Shown in pieces: positions 7,740-17,220 of a stretch of DNA of 64,000 nucleotides. The stretch is from Bacillota bacterium. GTDB taxonomy: Bacteria; Bacillota; Sulfobacillia; Sulfobacillales; Sulfobacillaceae. A program made the translations under genes and the position numbers. The notes under the pieces are model-generated. The model worked only from the letters and a program-made list of their open reading frames with translations, was not told the DNA's origin and made no database searches. The stretch is from the NCBI GenBank assembly GCA_021820965.1, contig JAKACZ010000021.1:1-64000 (forward strand). The letters are read 5' to 3'. Numbering within the stretch: position 1 is the stretch's first letter; every line of letters starts with the position of its first letter.

Positions 7740-9617
7740 CTATTGTTTTGCTTGCCAGGAAGCCAAGCTTCTCGCCAGCGCTTCCACGTCGGGTGTACCT
7801 AGTCCCGTCACGGCATTCCATCCCGGTGCAGCATTATAGTACCAGTTGTTACCCGCTGTGATTTGGTGAAATCCGCCGCCGTTGGCGTTGGCGTAAAGCC
7901 CAGCGTTTAATAGGCCTTGCGGTCCCCCCAGATCCTGATCCAGCAGTGCCACGATGCCAGCCCATTGGGGCGAGGCAAAGGACGTTCCGCCCCAGCCGTT
8001 GGTCCAGCCGGCTGTCGGCGTAGTGTACACGGAATTGGTATCGTAAATGGCATAGCCGGTAAACGGGTCCGCGTTCAGCGCAACGTCGGGCACGCCGCGG
8101 GCCCCGGAGTTGCCGGTTCCACTCTGCCACCATCCGTAAAGAGCACCGCCACTCGAGCCTGTCCAGGTGGTACTGTATCCGCCTCCCGATCCAATCGGAT
8201 AGATATCCTTTTCCCATTTCTTCTGACTGTGCAGGCCGAAGTTGGCATAGTAGGGCAGTAGGTACGACCATCCCCAACCTTGTTCGCCTGGCATTGAGAT
8301 GACACCGCCCGGAATGGGAATAATGCCGGTCTCTGATGAACCTGGAGCAATAGGTGCTCCGCTGGCACTGTTGGGGTTCAACGGTAGCGTGGTCCCGCCA
8401 ACGGCCATGATGTCTGGGCTAGACGCGGGCGAATCAACAGCCAGACGTCTGCTGCTGGGATAGGCGTCATACGCACCGTAGTCGCCTGAAGCGGCCATCA
8501 TGGTGATGCCCTCGGCCGCGCCCTGCATGAAGGCCTGGTTCATCATGTACGAGTACGCAAACGTCTGGTACATCTCCGCCTCGCCCCAACTGACCGACAT
8601 GACCTGCACATGATCTTGCGTGGCCACGGCGTCAAACAAGTCTAGGAAGCCAGGATTGGTGTTTGGCGCCTCATAGACAATGATGTTGGAGCCCGGAGCC
8701 ATTGCGCCCGATCGCTCAACGTCGAGACTGGTCTCGGAGCCGCCAATCCCGTATCCCGACGCGGTTGTGCTCTGACCGTCTACGCCCACCTCAGACAGCG
8801 TTCCGGTTCGGGGGACATGATAATACTGCCAGAAGTAGGTGGCGTCGCTGGGAACGAAAGGCGCGAGAGTGGCGATGCCGATGGTGACGCCGCTTCCGGT
8901 AATGTTGTTCGAATTGGGGAAGGCATTATACGCCTGCGCCATCTGCTGTGGCGTGTAACCGGCGGGCTGATTTTGCGTGTTTAAATGGGATACACCTTGC
9001 TGCTGCTGCGCGTGCGTGGTGAACTGGTGATACGTGGTCATGCCGGCAACCCCGGACACCAGGTCGGCCAGGTTGTATGTCTGACCCTGGTAGGTGTAGT
9101 CTTGTGGAAGCGAGGGGTTTTGGTTATTGGCCGTATAAGATCGGCCGTGAATCAGGTAGTTGTTGATAGAGACGCCAAAAGCCTTCTCCACGTTGCCGAC
9201 GGTGCCGGTCACGTTAATTCCCATTGTATAGCTATTGCCGGCGTCGGGGGTAATATGGTACTGAGCCAGATAGCTCAATAGGGCATCGACCTGATCTGAC
9301 GTCGGGGCGTAATCTCTTGCAAACGCCGACGCCGACAGCCAGTCGTGGAAGTATGGACTGCCCGGGGTCACAGAGTCGTGAATAAAGGTGGGCAAATCCG
9401 GCATACCGTTGCTCGGATTCATAAAGTTGTAGCCAATAAATAAGGTGACCTGGGCCGATGTATCGGCCGGTCCTTGATTCTGGGACTGTTTGAGCAACGC
9501 CGAATTGACGTTGCCCGTCAGTTGGCCGTATTGACTAGCGAGCGCCTGGGGAGCTACGGCCAACAGCGGAACCATAGCGAATGCTACTGCACCCGCCAGC
9601 ATTAGTGTTCGCTTCAT
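7740..9617 (-). CDS. Secreted S53 peptidase (sedolisin / pro-kumamolisin type)
   Basis: This is an acid-active serine-carboxyl endopeptidase. The start at 9617 is chosen over the longer frame because AGGAAG lies 7 bases upstream and it gives a clean signal peptide (MKRTLMLAGAVAFAMV...ALAS). The prodomain covers about residues 30-190. The catalytic set is visible: Glu and Asp in GGSETSLDVE, the oxyanion Asp in AASGDYGA, and the nucleophile Ser in GGTSFASP. The C-terminal part has the glycine- and Asp-rich look of the family's calcium site. Full length (about 625 residues) is normal for a preproprotein. Secreted S53 enzymes fit an acidic habitat. Confidence 0.92.
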   Translation of the reverse strand: MKRTLMLAGAVAFAMVPLLAVAPQALASQYGQLTGNVNSALLKQSQNQGPADTSAQVTLFIGYNFMNPSNGMPDLPTFIHDSVTPGSPYFHDWLSASAFARDYAPTSDQVDALLSYLAQYHITPDAGNSYTMGINVTGTVGNVEKAFGVSINNYLIHGRSYTANNQNPSLPQDYTYQGQTYNLADLVSGVAGMTTYHQFTTHAQQQQGVSHLNTQNQPAGYTPQQMAQAYNAFPNSNNITGSGVTIGIATLAPFVPSDATYFWQYYHVPRTGTLSEVGVDGQSTTASGYGIGGSETSLDVERSGAMAPGSNIIVYEAPNTNPGFLDLFDAVATQDHVQVMSVSWGEAEMYQTFAYSYMMNQAFMQGAAEGITMMAASGDYGAYDAYPSSRRLAVDSPASSPDIMAVGGTTLPLNPNSASGAPIAPGSSETGIIPIPGGVISMPGEQGWGWSYLLPYYANFGLHSQKKWEKDIYPIGSGGGYSTTWTGSSGGALYGWWQSGTGNSGARGVPDVALNADPFTGYAIYDTNSVYTTPTAGWTNGWGGTSFASPQWAGIVALLDQDLGGPQGLLNAGLYANANGGGFHQITAGNNWYYNAAPGWNAVTGLGTPDVEALARSLASWQAKQ

Positions 9618-9644
9618 ACACACGCTTCCTTTCTTCAACAACAA

Positions 9645-10512
9645 TTGTGGCAGGATTCTCTGCCAAGCCGCACGATGCCACCGTTTTGGGTGATCAACAA
9701 TGGACCGGCGTCACGGCTATAACGAAGTGAAGTCGCCGACCTTTTGGCGCGGAAAGCGTCCGAACCGCTGCCACTATCACCCGACACTGAAATCGCGGAA
9801 GTGTTAGCCGTCTGAGTATAGCCCGCGACGTCGCGACCGGTTTGACCAGGTGTCGTCGCTTTCGACGACACCGCCCTGTTATAGTCGCCAGGGTGTCGCC
9901 GGGTGGTGAGCGACCACGCGGCGATTCTCATTGAGGGCGCGCCTCCTCCTCAGCGAGTGTAGTTCGACACACCAGTCCCTCGCCCCCTGCGGCGGATCGG
10001 TGTCGTCACGCCAAGCCTGACACCAAATACGGTAGCCGCGTCGGTTCGACGGACGTTCGAGGAGGCCGTGGCGCTGGCTCACGTCGCCTCACAAAACGGT
10101 CTAGTGCCATGCTTGCGTTGCCAGATCGCTTCCCTTAACCTCCACCGCCGGCCACTGGTTCGGGTGGATGTCATTAACCCTGACAATGCAAGGACCATGA
10201 TTCCCGCAAGGAACTGATCAATAAATTTTTCGCCATGTTGGTAAGAAATTCCTGCTCGAGAAAACGAAAATTTGACACAACCGGAAAAAAGGCGTTGACA
10301 GTTTCTTCAAAACCCGGGCTGCATCAAAACTGTTCGCGAGATTCCCGGTCCGCTTTACCTGTCCGCGTAAATCAAACACAAACAGCACTTTTCCAGGAGC
10401 AAGGATGCGACCAATGCTTGCACACGGATAAGATAACTCGCCTCGCAGATGAGACTACTCGGGGACCCTGGCGGAAATTGATACAAAATGGTGCAGACAG
10501 AGACGCGGTATC
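9645..10512. other. Intergenic stretch with a strong hairpin; no supported gene
   Basis: No frame here has both a ribosome site and convincing protein sequence. A perfect 10-bp hairpin (arms 9849-9858 and 9863-9872, loop CTTT) lies within it. Two TTGACA words occur near 10272 and 10295 on the forward strand but no forward gene follows. Parts may be degraded mobile DNA, but no family could be named. Confidence 0.4.
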
Positions 10513-12351
10513 TCAGCCCGTCACTACATCCAGCCAGGGGGAAGCCGGTTCTTCCGGGGTGTTCAGTGCCACCAGGTGCGCTGCGCGACGGGACCGGGTC
10601 AGTGAGGTATAGAGCGTGCGGGCGCCTGCCGGCGTTCGCGGGTAGGCCTGGGCGGTAACCTCCAAGATGAAGACGACGTCAAATTCCAGCCCGCGGACGA
10701 AGTCCAACGTGGTCAGCACCAATCCGCCGCGGTACGGCGTGTTGTCACGCAGAAGCTGATAGTCCATGGCCCAGTAGCGCAGATGTGCTTCCCAGGCGGG
10801 CAAATCTGACAAATTCGGGACCAAGAGGGCGATGGCGGTCCGCCCCCTCTGCCGCTCCTCGGACACGGTTTGCCCGACCCCATAGGCCAGCTCGGACTGC
10901 GACTGGAAGCGCCTTACGGTGATTTCTCCAACGTGAGGATGCCAGGGAACGCTCTCGCTCTTGAGGGCACCAGGCTGAATCGACCGCCGGATGCGTTCGG
11001 CTGCAGCGTGGATTTTGGGGGGCACTCGGTAGCTCTTGGCCAACCATAGCGAGGCGACTTGGGATGATTTCAAACCCAGAGCATGTTGGATTGGCTCCCA
11101 GCCGTTCCAGTCATGCTCATCGTCCTGCTGCATGAGGTCTCCTGCAATAACCCAAGAGATATGGGGGCTGAGCCATTTTGCCAGCGCACGGTACACCAAT
11201 AGAGGTATCGCCTGGGCTTCGTCAATAATAATCCAACGCGGTTCCGGCTGGGGGCGTGGACGCTTGAACAGCGCACCCATCCACAACAGCGGGGCAACAT
11301 CCGTGAGGCCCAGCCGGACTCCGACTTCGTGGCCCAGCTGCTTAGCTGCTTGGCGGTACGTGGTGAGCCAAGCGGCGCCGTCGTTATCGGCTGTAGCAAA
11401 GGCGTCTTGCCAAGCTCGTGCGGTCCATGTCGTATCCTTGACCATTCCTGCCAGGTTGTTGTCCCAAGGGAAATCGGGCCACATAATGGCAGCGAGATCG
11501 GCGATGCTCCACGCCTGCGCTCGGCCACGCTCGAGCCCCAGGCGCGGCAGCACGGGCCGCACGTAGTCTCGGAGCGTGGGAGTCGGAGTGAGATACCAGC
11601 CCGGGCTGTCGGGTGGCATCGCAACCGCAATACGGTGAGCGGCAACAACCGTTTTCCCGGTGCCTGCCGGTCCGTCCAAGATGAGCAACGACAGGTGAGG
11701 GGAGCGATCTCCGACGATGGCATTCTGTTCGCGGTCCAGCACATCCGCTAAGACATCCAGCGCCGGCATCGCGGACTGGGACAACCGGCGGCGCACCCGG
11801 TCCTCGAAAATCGCACCATAACGCGGCGCGACTCGCACCACTTGCCCACCTTTTAGTTCAACATCCTCAACGACGCAGTCAATCACACGGATATGGGGAT
11901 TCGATCCGCGCATTTGCAGAAATTCGCGATCGTTGAGCGTCAGGATAAGTTCCTGTTGAAGGGGATTTCGCACCAGGTCCGCCAAAGGAGCCAGGTGGCT
12001 AATGTCCAACATCTCGTGCCCATCGGCATCGGGAAAGGTTTCAGAGCGATGGTAGCGATGTACTCTCAGATCGACGGAAAAAGGTTCCCCGTCGACATCG
12101 CGCATGCGTCCCCGAATCCTGGCAAAGTACGGATCTTGATGGTCGATCATGTCTGCTAATTGAGCGTAACTGCGCTCCATAATTTCGGCATGTTGCCAGC
12201 TCGCTTCATCCCCTGTCTGTAGCGCCTTTTTATAGGCTCGGTCGGCGGCGCTCCGTCGTTGGGGCAGCTCGCGCTGAACCCACTCAGACCACCGGTCCAA
12301 GATGCGCTGCTCCCGTTGGAGGTCAGCCCCTGCTTGTTTTTGCGAACTCAC
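10513..12351 (-). CDS. HelD-like superfamily 1 helicase / RNA polymerase recycling factor
   Basis: The GTG at 12351 is preferred because GAGGAGG lies 8 bases upstream; the longer frame has no such site. From this start the Walker A motif GPAGTGKT is at about residues 227-234. The Walker B is IIIDEAQ, and late SF1 motifs appear as TTLDFVRGLEFDVVF and LYTSLTRSRR. The N-terminal coiled region and the PYFARIRGRM sequence match HelD proteins, which use ATP to free stalled RNA polymerase. A UvrD-like DNA helicase is the alternative. It follows the GH31 gene by 92 bases on the same strand. Confidence 0.75.
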   Translation of the reverse strand: MSSQKQAGADLQREQRILDRWSEWVQRELPQRRSAADRAYKKALQTGDEASWQHAEIMERSYAQLADMIDHQDPYFARIRGRMRDVDGEPFSVDLRVHRYHRSETFPDADGHEMLDISHLAPLADLVRNPLQQELILTLNDREFLQMRGSNPHIRVIDCVVEDVELKGGQVVRVAPRYGAIFEDRVRRRLSQSAMPALDVLADVLDREQNAIVGDRSPHLSLLILDGPAGTGKTVVAAHRIAVAMPPDSPGWYLTPTPTLRDYVRPVLPRLGLERGRAQAWSIADLAAIMWPDFPWDNNLAGMVKDTTWTARAWQDAFATADNDGAAWLTTYRQAAKQLGHEVGVRLGLTDVAPLLWMGALFKRPRPQPEPRWIIIDEAQAIPLLVYRALAKWLSPHISWVIAGDLMQQDDEHDWNGWEPIQHALGLKSSQVASLWLAKSYRVPPKIHAAAERIRRSIQPGALKSESVPWHPHVGEITVRRFQSQSELAYGVGQTVSEERQRGRTAIALLVPNLSDLPAWEAHLRYWAMDYQLLRDNTPYRGGLVLTTLDFVRGLEFDVVFILEVTAQAYPRTPAGARTLYTSLTRSRRAAHLVALNTPEEPASPWLDVVTG

Positions 12352-12443
12352 GGGTTTAACCTCCTCGCAGAAAGAACACGACAAGACAAAATGATACCTG
12401 ATTGCCATACGCATGCACAATACCTGATTGTTCGGCAGATTGG

Positions 12444-14804
12444 CTACCGGTCCAAGCGCCAAGGGCCGTGGCGATACGTCAGTCGGATCGGCTCGTCACC
12501 ATCCCAGTGGCACGTGAGCCCTGCGAGGAGAGAGCTCTGCCTGGGTTTAAGCCAAACGGACGGTGCCTCTGTGCCCAAAAACGGTGCGTGGTCCACATAG
12601 CGGGGGGAAGGGGTCCTTAGGAAGTCCTGAAGCTCTCCGCGGGCGTCGAAAATCGCCAGGATTAGGCGGCCGCGGGGCAAGCGCACGTTGGTGGTTCCTT
12701 GTTGGCACCCAGTATCAAGAACGGTGACATGTTGGTCGACCGGCGCGCCGGCTCCCACGGTTTGGACAAAACCGAGCGGAACCCCGTCAGGCTCACAGGG
12801 TCCCTCCAATAGTGGTATGCCGGTGCCCTTTCTTATAAACAGGGGAGGTTCCCCGAGCGGTGCCGGCACCTCAACCACTCCCGGTCCCTGCCATACACCC
12901 TGGGTCCACCAGTGGCACCACCAACCGGCCGGGAAAACTACCTTGCGCGACCGGGCGCCACGCGTTACGACCGGGGCGACCAACAGGTCTGGCCCGAGCA
13001 TGAACTGGTCAGTGATCCGGGTTAGCGACGGGTCCGAGTCTTCGAAAAACAACGGCCGCACTAGCGGGAAGCCTGTCTCGTGCGCCTCATGCACCAATGT
13101 GAAAAGGTACGGAAACAAAAGCGCGTGCAGCCGCGCGGCGCGGGCAAAGAGTGCCAAGGTCTCATCGTCGCGGTCCCAACTCCAGTTTCGGGGGAGGGCT
13201 GTACCATGGTGTGTGCGCATAACGGGTAGTAACGCCGCCAACTCTGCCCAGCGCAGATACAATTCCTTGCCAGAGGGACGCGTAAGTCCAAATGTCATAT
13301 ATCCGGCGATATCGGTGGCCCAGAGCGCCTGTCCCGAAACTGACGCCGAAAGTGCCGCGGGTACCACGCTTGCCAATCCGTCGGCCCGATCCCAGTCGGT
13401 GTCGGAGTCTCCGCCCCACATTACCGGGGTAATAGTTGGCGTGCAAAGCCCGGCGGATCGAACAAAAAAGGTGTAGTCGCCGTCCGGTCGCTTTCGGTCC
13501 CAAAACTCCCGATGTGTCTTTTGCCACAGTACCGGGTAGCGGTTGTGGGAAGTCCACCCGTCCGTACCATCGCCCAGCACCGCATCCACCGGCAGGTACT
13601 CCCCAAAATCCGCCATCCAGCCATCCATGCCCAGAGCCTCCAACGGCGCAAGCCATCGCTCCTGTATCCAGCGGCGCGTCTTGGCCTGGGTGAGATCCGG
13701 CTCCCCATGGAGGTTCCCCAGGATATTCACGATAAGCGGCCGGCCAGCCGCGTTGCGCACCAAATGCCCCTCTGAAAGCGCTTCACGGTACAGCGGGGTG
13801 TCGACGGCGACTTCCGGGCAGAAGTAACCCAAGAATTTAAAACCGAGGCTATGGAGGTGGCGAGCCAGTCTGCCTAAATCGGGATATAAGGCATCATTCA
13901 CCTGGTGGGACAGGGGACGCATCCAAAAGCGGCGGGTATCTTCCCAAGATCCCATCCAATCCTCTACCCAAATAGCCGACGCGGGGACTTTTTCGCGACG
14001 CAGCCGCTCTGCGACTTGCCGTACGCGCTCCTCGCCGCGAACGGCATCAATCCAAGGCAGTAGCACCCACGGCGGTACCAGCGGCGGCCGGCCAAGTCGC
14101 TCGGCGCGGCGGGCCAGAAGCTCTTTCCAATCGCGACCGGCTACTAAATGGAGAACCACCCGGCGTCCCCACACCCGTAACGAACGTCGGGCACCTAGGA
14201 CTGTCCAGTCGATCCGTTCGGTGTTATCAAGCCACGCCGCATAACCGAGAGAACTGAGCCAAGAGGGCATGGGGGCGTAGGTGCTGCGGTATCCGTTGGG
14301 GAGCGGAACGCGTCCAGTCCATCGCAGCCACGACGATAGTGGGCCAAGACCGACCGGGCCCTCTTCGACCCATGTGCTCCAGTGGGTCGCGGGATTTTGC
14401 GGACCATTCCCGTATTCGCCGAAGCCGTAAAGCAACTCGGCCATCGGAGCCCACCAGCGGAAGCCTACACGGTTGATATCGCTCGCCTTGGTCTCAGCTT
14501 CGATCAAGAGAGATCCGTCAGCCTCAGTTCTCACTCGAAACCAAAGCAATTCTCGGCTGGCCCCGTCCAGCAAATGGATCGCGCCATCGCTTGAGGCTAG
14601 CGCCCGCGTTACTTGGAATCGCTTCCGCGATCTTTCTCGGAACGAGTCCCAGGCGATAAAGCGACGACGCTGGACCCGGTCGACCCGTTCGATAATCCAG
14701 TCGCGGGGGTAAACTGTCATGACCGGGTGCGCACCGCGGTATATTACCAGACGGCCCTGCGCATTAATGTCTACGTTAAAATCTTGCCTTATCTCATGTG
14801 TCAT
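12444..14804 (-). CDS. GH31 family alpha-glycosidase
   Basis: This is a retaining glycoside hydrolase. The nucleophile is Asp399 in GWMADFGEYLP and the acid/base is Asp466 in MWGGDSDTDW. The ADFGEYLP and HNRYPVLW sequences are closest, from memory, to the sulfoquinovosidase (YihQ) branch of GH31. However, the residue equivalent to the sulfonate-contacting Gln in WLQDW appears to be Glu281 here (WVEDW), so the substrate may be a different alpha-glycoside. The protein has 786 residues, a usual size, and no signal peptide. It starts 42 bases after the glycosyltransferase gene on the same strand. Confidence 0.85.
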   Translation of the reverse strand: MTHEIRQDFNVDINAQGRLVIYRGAHPVMTVYPRDWIIERVDRVQRRRFIAWDSFRERSRKRFQVTRALASSDGAIHLLDGASRELLWFRVRTEADGSLLIEAETKASDINRVGFRWWAPMAELLYGFGEYGNGPQNPATHWSTWVEEGPVGLGPLSSWLRWTGRVPLPNGYRSTYAPMPSWLSSLGYAAWLDNTERIDWTVLGARRSLRVWGRRVVLHLVAGRDWKELLARRAERLGRPPLVPPWVLLPWIDAVRGEERVRQVAERLRREKVPASAIWVEDWMGSWEDTRRFWMRPLSHQVNDALYPDLGRLARHLHSLGFKFLGYFCPEVAVDTPLYREALSEGHLVRNAAGRPLIVNILGNLHGEPDLTQAKTRRWIQERWLAPLEALGMDGWMADFGEYLPVDAVLGDGTDGWTSHNRYPVLWQKTHREFWDRKRPDGDYTFFVRSAGLCTPTITPVMWGGDSDTDWDRADGLASVVPAALSASVSGQALWATDIAGYMTFGLTRPSGKELYLRWAELAALLPVMRTHHGTALPRNWSWDRDDETLALFARAARLHALLFPYLFTLVHEAHETGFPLVRPLFFEDSDPSLTRITDQFMLGPDLLVAPVVTRGARSRKVVFPAGWWCHWWTQGVWQGPGVVEVPAPLGEPPLFIRKGTGIPLLEGPCEPDGVPLGFVQTVGAGAPVDQHVTVLDTGCQQGTTNVRLPRGRLILAIFDARGELQDFLRTPSPRYVDHAPFLGTEAPSVWLKPRQSSLLAGLTCHWDGDEPIRLTYRHGPWRLDR

Positions 14805-14846
14805 TGTGAGACCAAGCTTTCGGATGCTGGTGCATCCCAGTCCTGC

Positions 14847-15956
14847 TCATGCCGATAACACCTGCCGATATAGCGTCCGTAGTTTGGCTGCCACCTGCCG
14901 TTGCGAGAACTCGTGCGTCACCCGGTCAAATTCTCGGGTTTGGAGTCGAACATAGAGGTCTGGGGATTGGTGCAATGCTAACAGCGCAGACGAGAGGCCT
15001 CGGATGTCCCCCTCCTGAACGACAATGCCGGCGTCGCCGAGCACACGGGGAATTTCCCCGCTGTCGTAGGCCACGACGGGCAGTTTGACCGCCATCGCCT
15101 CAATGATTACGCGGCCAAACTGTTCTTTCCACGACGGGGTGGTTCGTGACGGGACTACTAAAACATCGAGAGCGTTCATCAATCGCGCCATATCCTCGGT
15201 GCCTAGCCACGGAATAAACTGTACTTGAACCCGAACAGGTCCCACCTTATCGCGCAGGTCGGATTCCAGCGGCCCGGAACCCGCCACGGCCCATGTCCAA
15301 TCAGGCCGTTCTCTGAGAAGCGGGATGAGCGCCTGAGCTAAATCCATGACGCCTTTTTCCGGAACCAGCCGTCCCACAAAGCCCACGGCCCATCGCCCCT
15401 TTAGTGCGAAATGGCTGCGAGCCTCATCGGCCGATGTCGGAAAGAAGATGCCGGTATCAACGCCTAGCGGAACAATTTCAATGCGCTTGGCGAAGCCCTG
15501 GCGCGTCAATACGTCTTTGACCTCTTCACTGCCGGCAATCGCCGTGGCGGCGTGGCGAAAGACATAGCGCTGCATGGCGGAGAAGGGGAACGGGTAGCGC
15601 TTATAAATGTTCTGCCAGCTCTGAAACAAGAAGGGAATGTGGCGACGTACCGCCAGACGCGCGACGTGATAGGTCACAACACTATAATGTTCCTCGTCAA
15701 TGTGAATCAGATCGGGTGAAAACTCGGCTATGAGACGGTCGACGTGAGGATACCAATGCAAGTGATTTTTGCCGGATAATCGCTGCGGTTGACGATATAT
15801 GATATAAGTATTGTCTTGGGAAGCAGGCTCAAACTTCCATGCGCCCCACTCATTTCCCGTAATGACGCCGATTTCAACCCCGGCGTCCGCTAAAAGAGCG
15901 ATTTTTTTGCGATAAGACGCTGTGACAGAGGCTTTGGAAATCCATAAAACCCGCAA
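14847..15956 (-). CDS. GT-B glycosyltransferase, family 4 type
   Basis: The TTG at 15956 is favoured because GGAGGA stands 9 bases upstream and the protein then begins with the usual first beta strand, LRVLWISKAS. The N-terminal half is the acceptor domain. The C-terminal half has the donor signature VGRLVPEKGVMDL, then GSGPLE, and finally the EAMAVKLPVVAYDSGEIPRVL segment with the conserved Glu that contacts the nucleotide sugar. It probably transfers a sugar to a cell-envelope glycan or lipid. It heads a reverse-strand set with GH31 and the HelD-like gene. Confidence 0.85.
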   Translation of the reverse strand: MRVLWISKASVTASYRKKIALLADAGVEIGVITGNEWGAWKFEPASQDNTYIIYRQPQRLSGKNHLHWYPHVDRLIAEFSPDLIHIDEEHYSVVTYHVARLAVRRHIPFLFQSWQNIYKRYPFPFSAMQRYVFRHAATAIAGSEEVKDVLTRQGFAKRIEIVPLGVDTGIFFPTSADEARSHFALKGRWAVGFVGRLVPEKGVMDLAQALIPLLRERPDWTWAVAGSGPLESDLRDKVGPVRVQVQFIPWLGTEDMARLMNALDVLVVPSRTTPSWKEQFGRVIIEAMAVKLPVVAYDSGEIPRVLGDAGIVVQEGDIRGLSSALLALHQSPDLYVRLQTREFDRVTHEFSQRQVAAKLRTLYRQVLSA

Positions 15957-16144
15957 TCCGACACTTCCTCCCATCTGCCCCGCGTACGCTGAGTAAACGT
16001 TGTTAATGTACAAGATCGGACGGTGAGCCGCAATGCGCCATACCTCAGCCAAATTTCAGCCGACGATCATATTTCCGCAACACGTCTATGCTAAGCTGGG
16101 ACAACAACGATGATGATAGCGCATTAAGGAGGGGCACGCGAGCT

Positions 16145-17107
16145 ATGCGAATAAAGCAAACGACGATGGTGTTGACCGCTTCGCTTCTGGCCCCCGGGTT
16201 GGCGGCCTGTGGGAGTGGCACTAAGGTATCCAGCGGCAGCAACACGACCACCCAGGCGGTACTGGCAACTGTTAACAAGACACCGGTGACGCGGGGACAA
16301 TTGACTCAGTTCGTCAATGGGACTCAGTTCATGCAGGGCACCACATTTCCCACCAGCAAGAAAGAACAGGTGCTGGAATTGAAGGCTGTTGTGGGACAAG
16401 TTGCCGTGGATCGCTGGGTATTGGGGCATCACGTAACCACCCAAAAGGCTGCAGCAAAGCAAGCGCGGACCATCATAAAAAACAATATTGAGGCCCGCAT
16501 CGGCGGCAGCGCTGCCTTGAAGAAGCTTCTGGCGTCCCAACATCTGACGTCGTCTTCCTTGCAGTCATATCTGACTAGTCAGATGCTGGCCGAGAGTGCC
16601 TTTCAAAAGACCAGCAAGACCGTCAAGGCACCAACCCTGAAACAGGAGCAGGCATTTTATCAGGCCAATAAGCAAAGCTTTACCAACCCGCCGGAGGATA
16701 AGCTAAGCGATATTTTGGTCAAGACATCGGCTGTGGCGAAAACAGTTTTGGCTAAAGCCAAGGCGGGTACGCCGTTTGCCAGCCTGGCCAAGCAGTACTC
16801 CATATCGTCCACGAGCAAGACAGGCGGGAGCCTTGGTTACAAACCGGTCAGCGCTTCGGCGATGAGCTCAGGACTTTATGCAGCCGTCCGAAACATGAAG
16901 AAAGGCCAATTCAAGACATATCACGGTTCTAAAGGGTATCACGTGATTTGGCTGCAAGACACCAAGCCTGCGACCGTTCAACCTTTCTCCAAAGTCAAGG
17001 CCCAAATCGCGTCCGCCGTGACCCAAAACCTTGACGGCAAGGCCTACCAGAACTTTGTCACGAGTCTGGAGAAGAAAGACAAGATTACGTATGCTAAGGG
17101 CTGGTAG
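16145..17107 (+). CDS. PrsA-like lipoprotein peptidyl-prolyl isomerase
   Basis: The start at 16145 gives a lipoprotein signal peptide ending in LAAC (MRIKQTT...GLAACGSG). AAGGAGG lies 12 bases upstream. A SurA/PrsA-type N-terminal region follows. A parvulin rotamase domain spans about residues 190-290, with the typical YSISSTSKTGGSLGY and GYHVIWLQD sequences. Such proteins help exported proteins fold outside the membrane. In this genome the secreted S53 peptidase would be a likely client, but that is inference. Confidence 0.88.
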   Translation: MRIKQTTMVLTASLLAPGLAACGSGTKVSSGSNTTTQAVLATVNKTPVTRGQLTQFVNGTQFMQGTTFPTSKKEQVLELKAVVGQVAVDRWVLGHHVTTQKAAAKQARTIIKNNIEARIGGSAALKKLLASQHLTSSSLQSYLTSQMLAESAFQKTSKTVKAPTLKQEQAFYQANKQSFTNPPEDKLSDILVKTSAVAKTVLAKAKAGTPFASLAKQYSISSTSKTGGSLGYKPVSASAMSSGLYAAVRNMKKGQFKTYHGSKGYHVIWLQDTKPATVQPFSKVKAQIASAVTQNLDGKAYQNFVTSLEKKDKITYAKGW

Positions 17108-17220
17108 GGATTGCCCTTTGGTGCGATGCGGGTCCAGCCTGGTTATGCGCCACTTCCATCTTACGCCAGCATGATCTGGGTCGCGCAGGGGAACAAATCC
17201 TTCAAAGAAGGGGAGTGGAA

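Noticed and set aside
10235-10612. 125-residue forward frame with TTGACA words upstream
   Set aside because: No ribosome site, no recognisable protein, and it runs into the antisense of the HelD-like gene.
12688-13476. 262-residue forward frame inside the GH31 gene
   Set aside because: Antisense to strong GH31 coding sequence; low-complexity Ser/Pro/Arg composition and no start signal.
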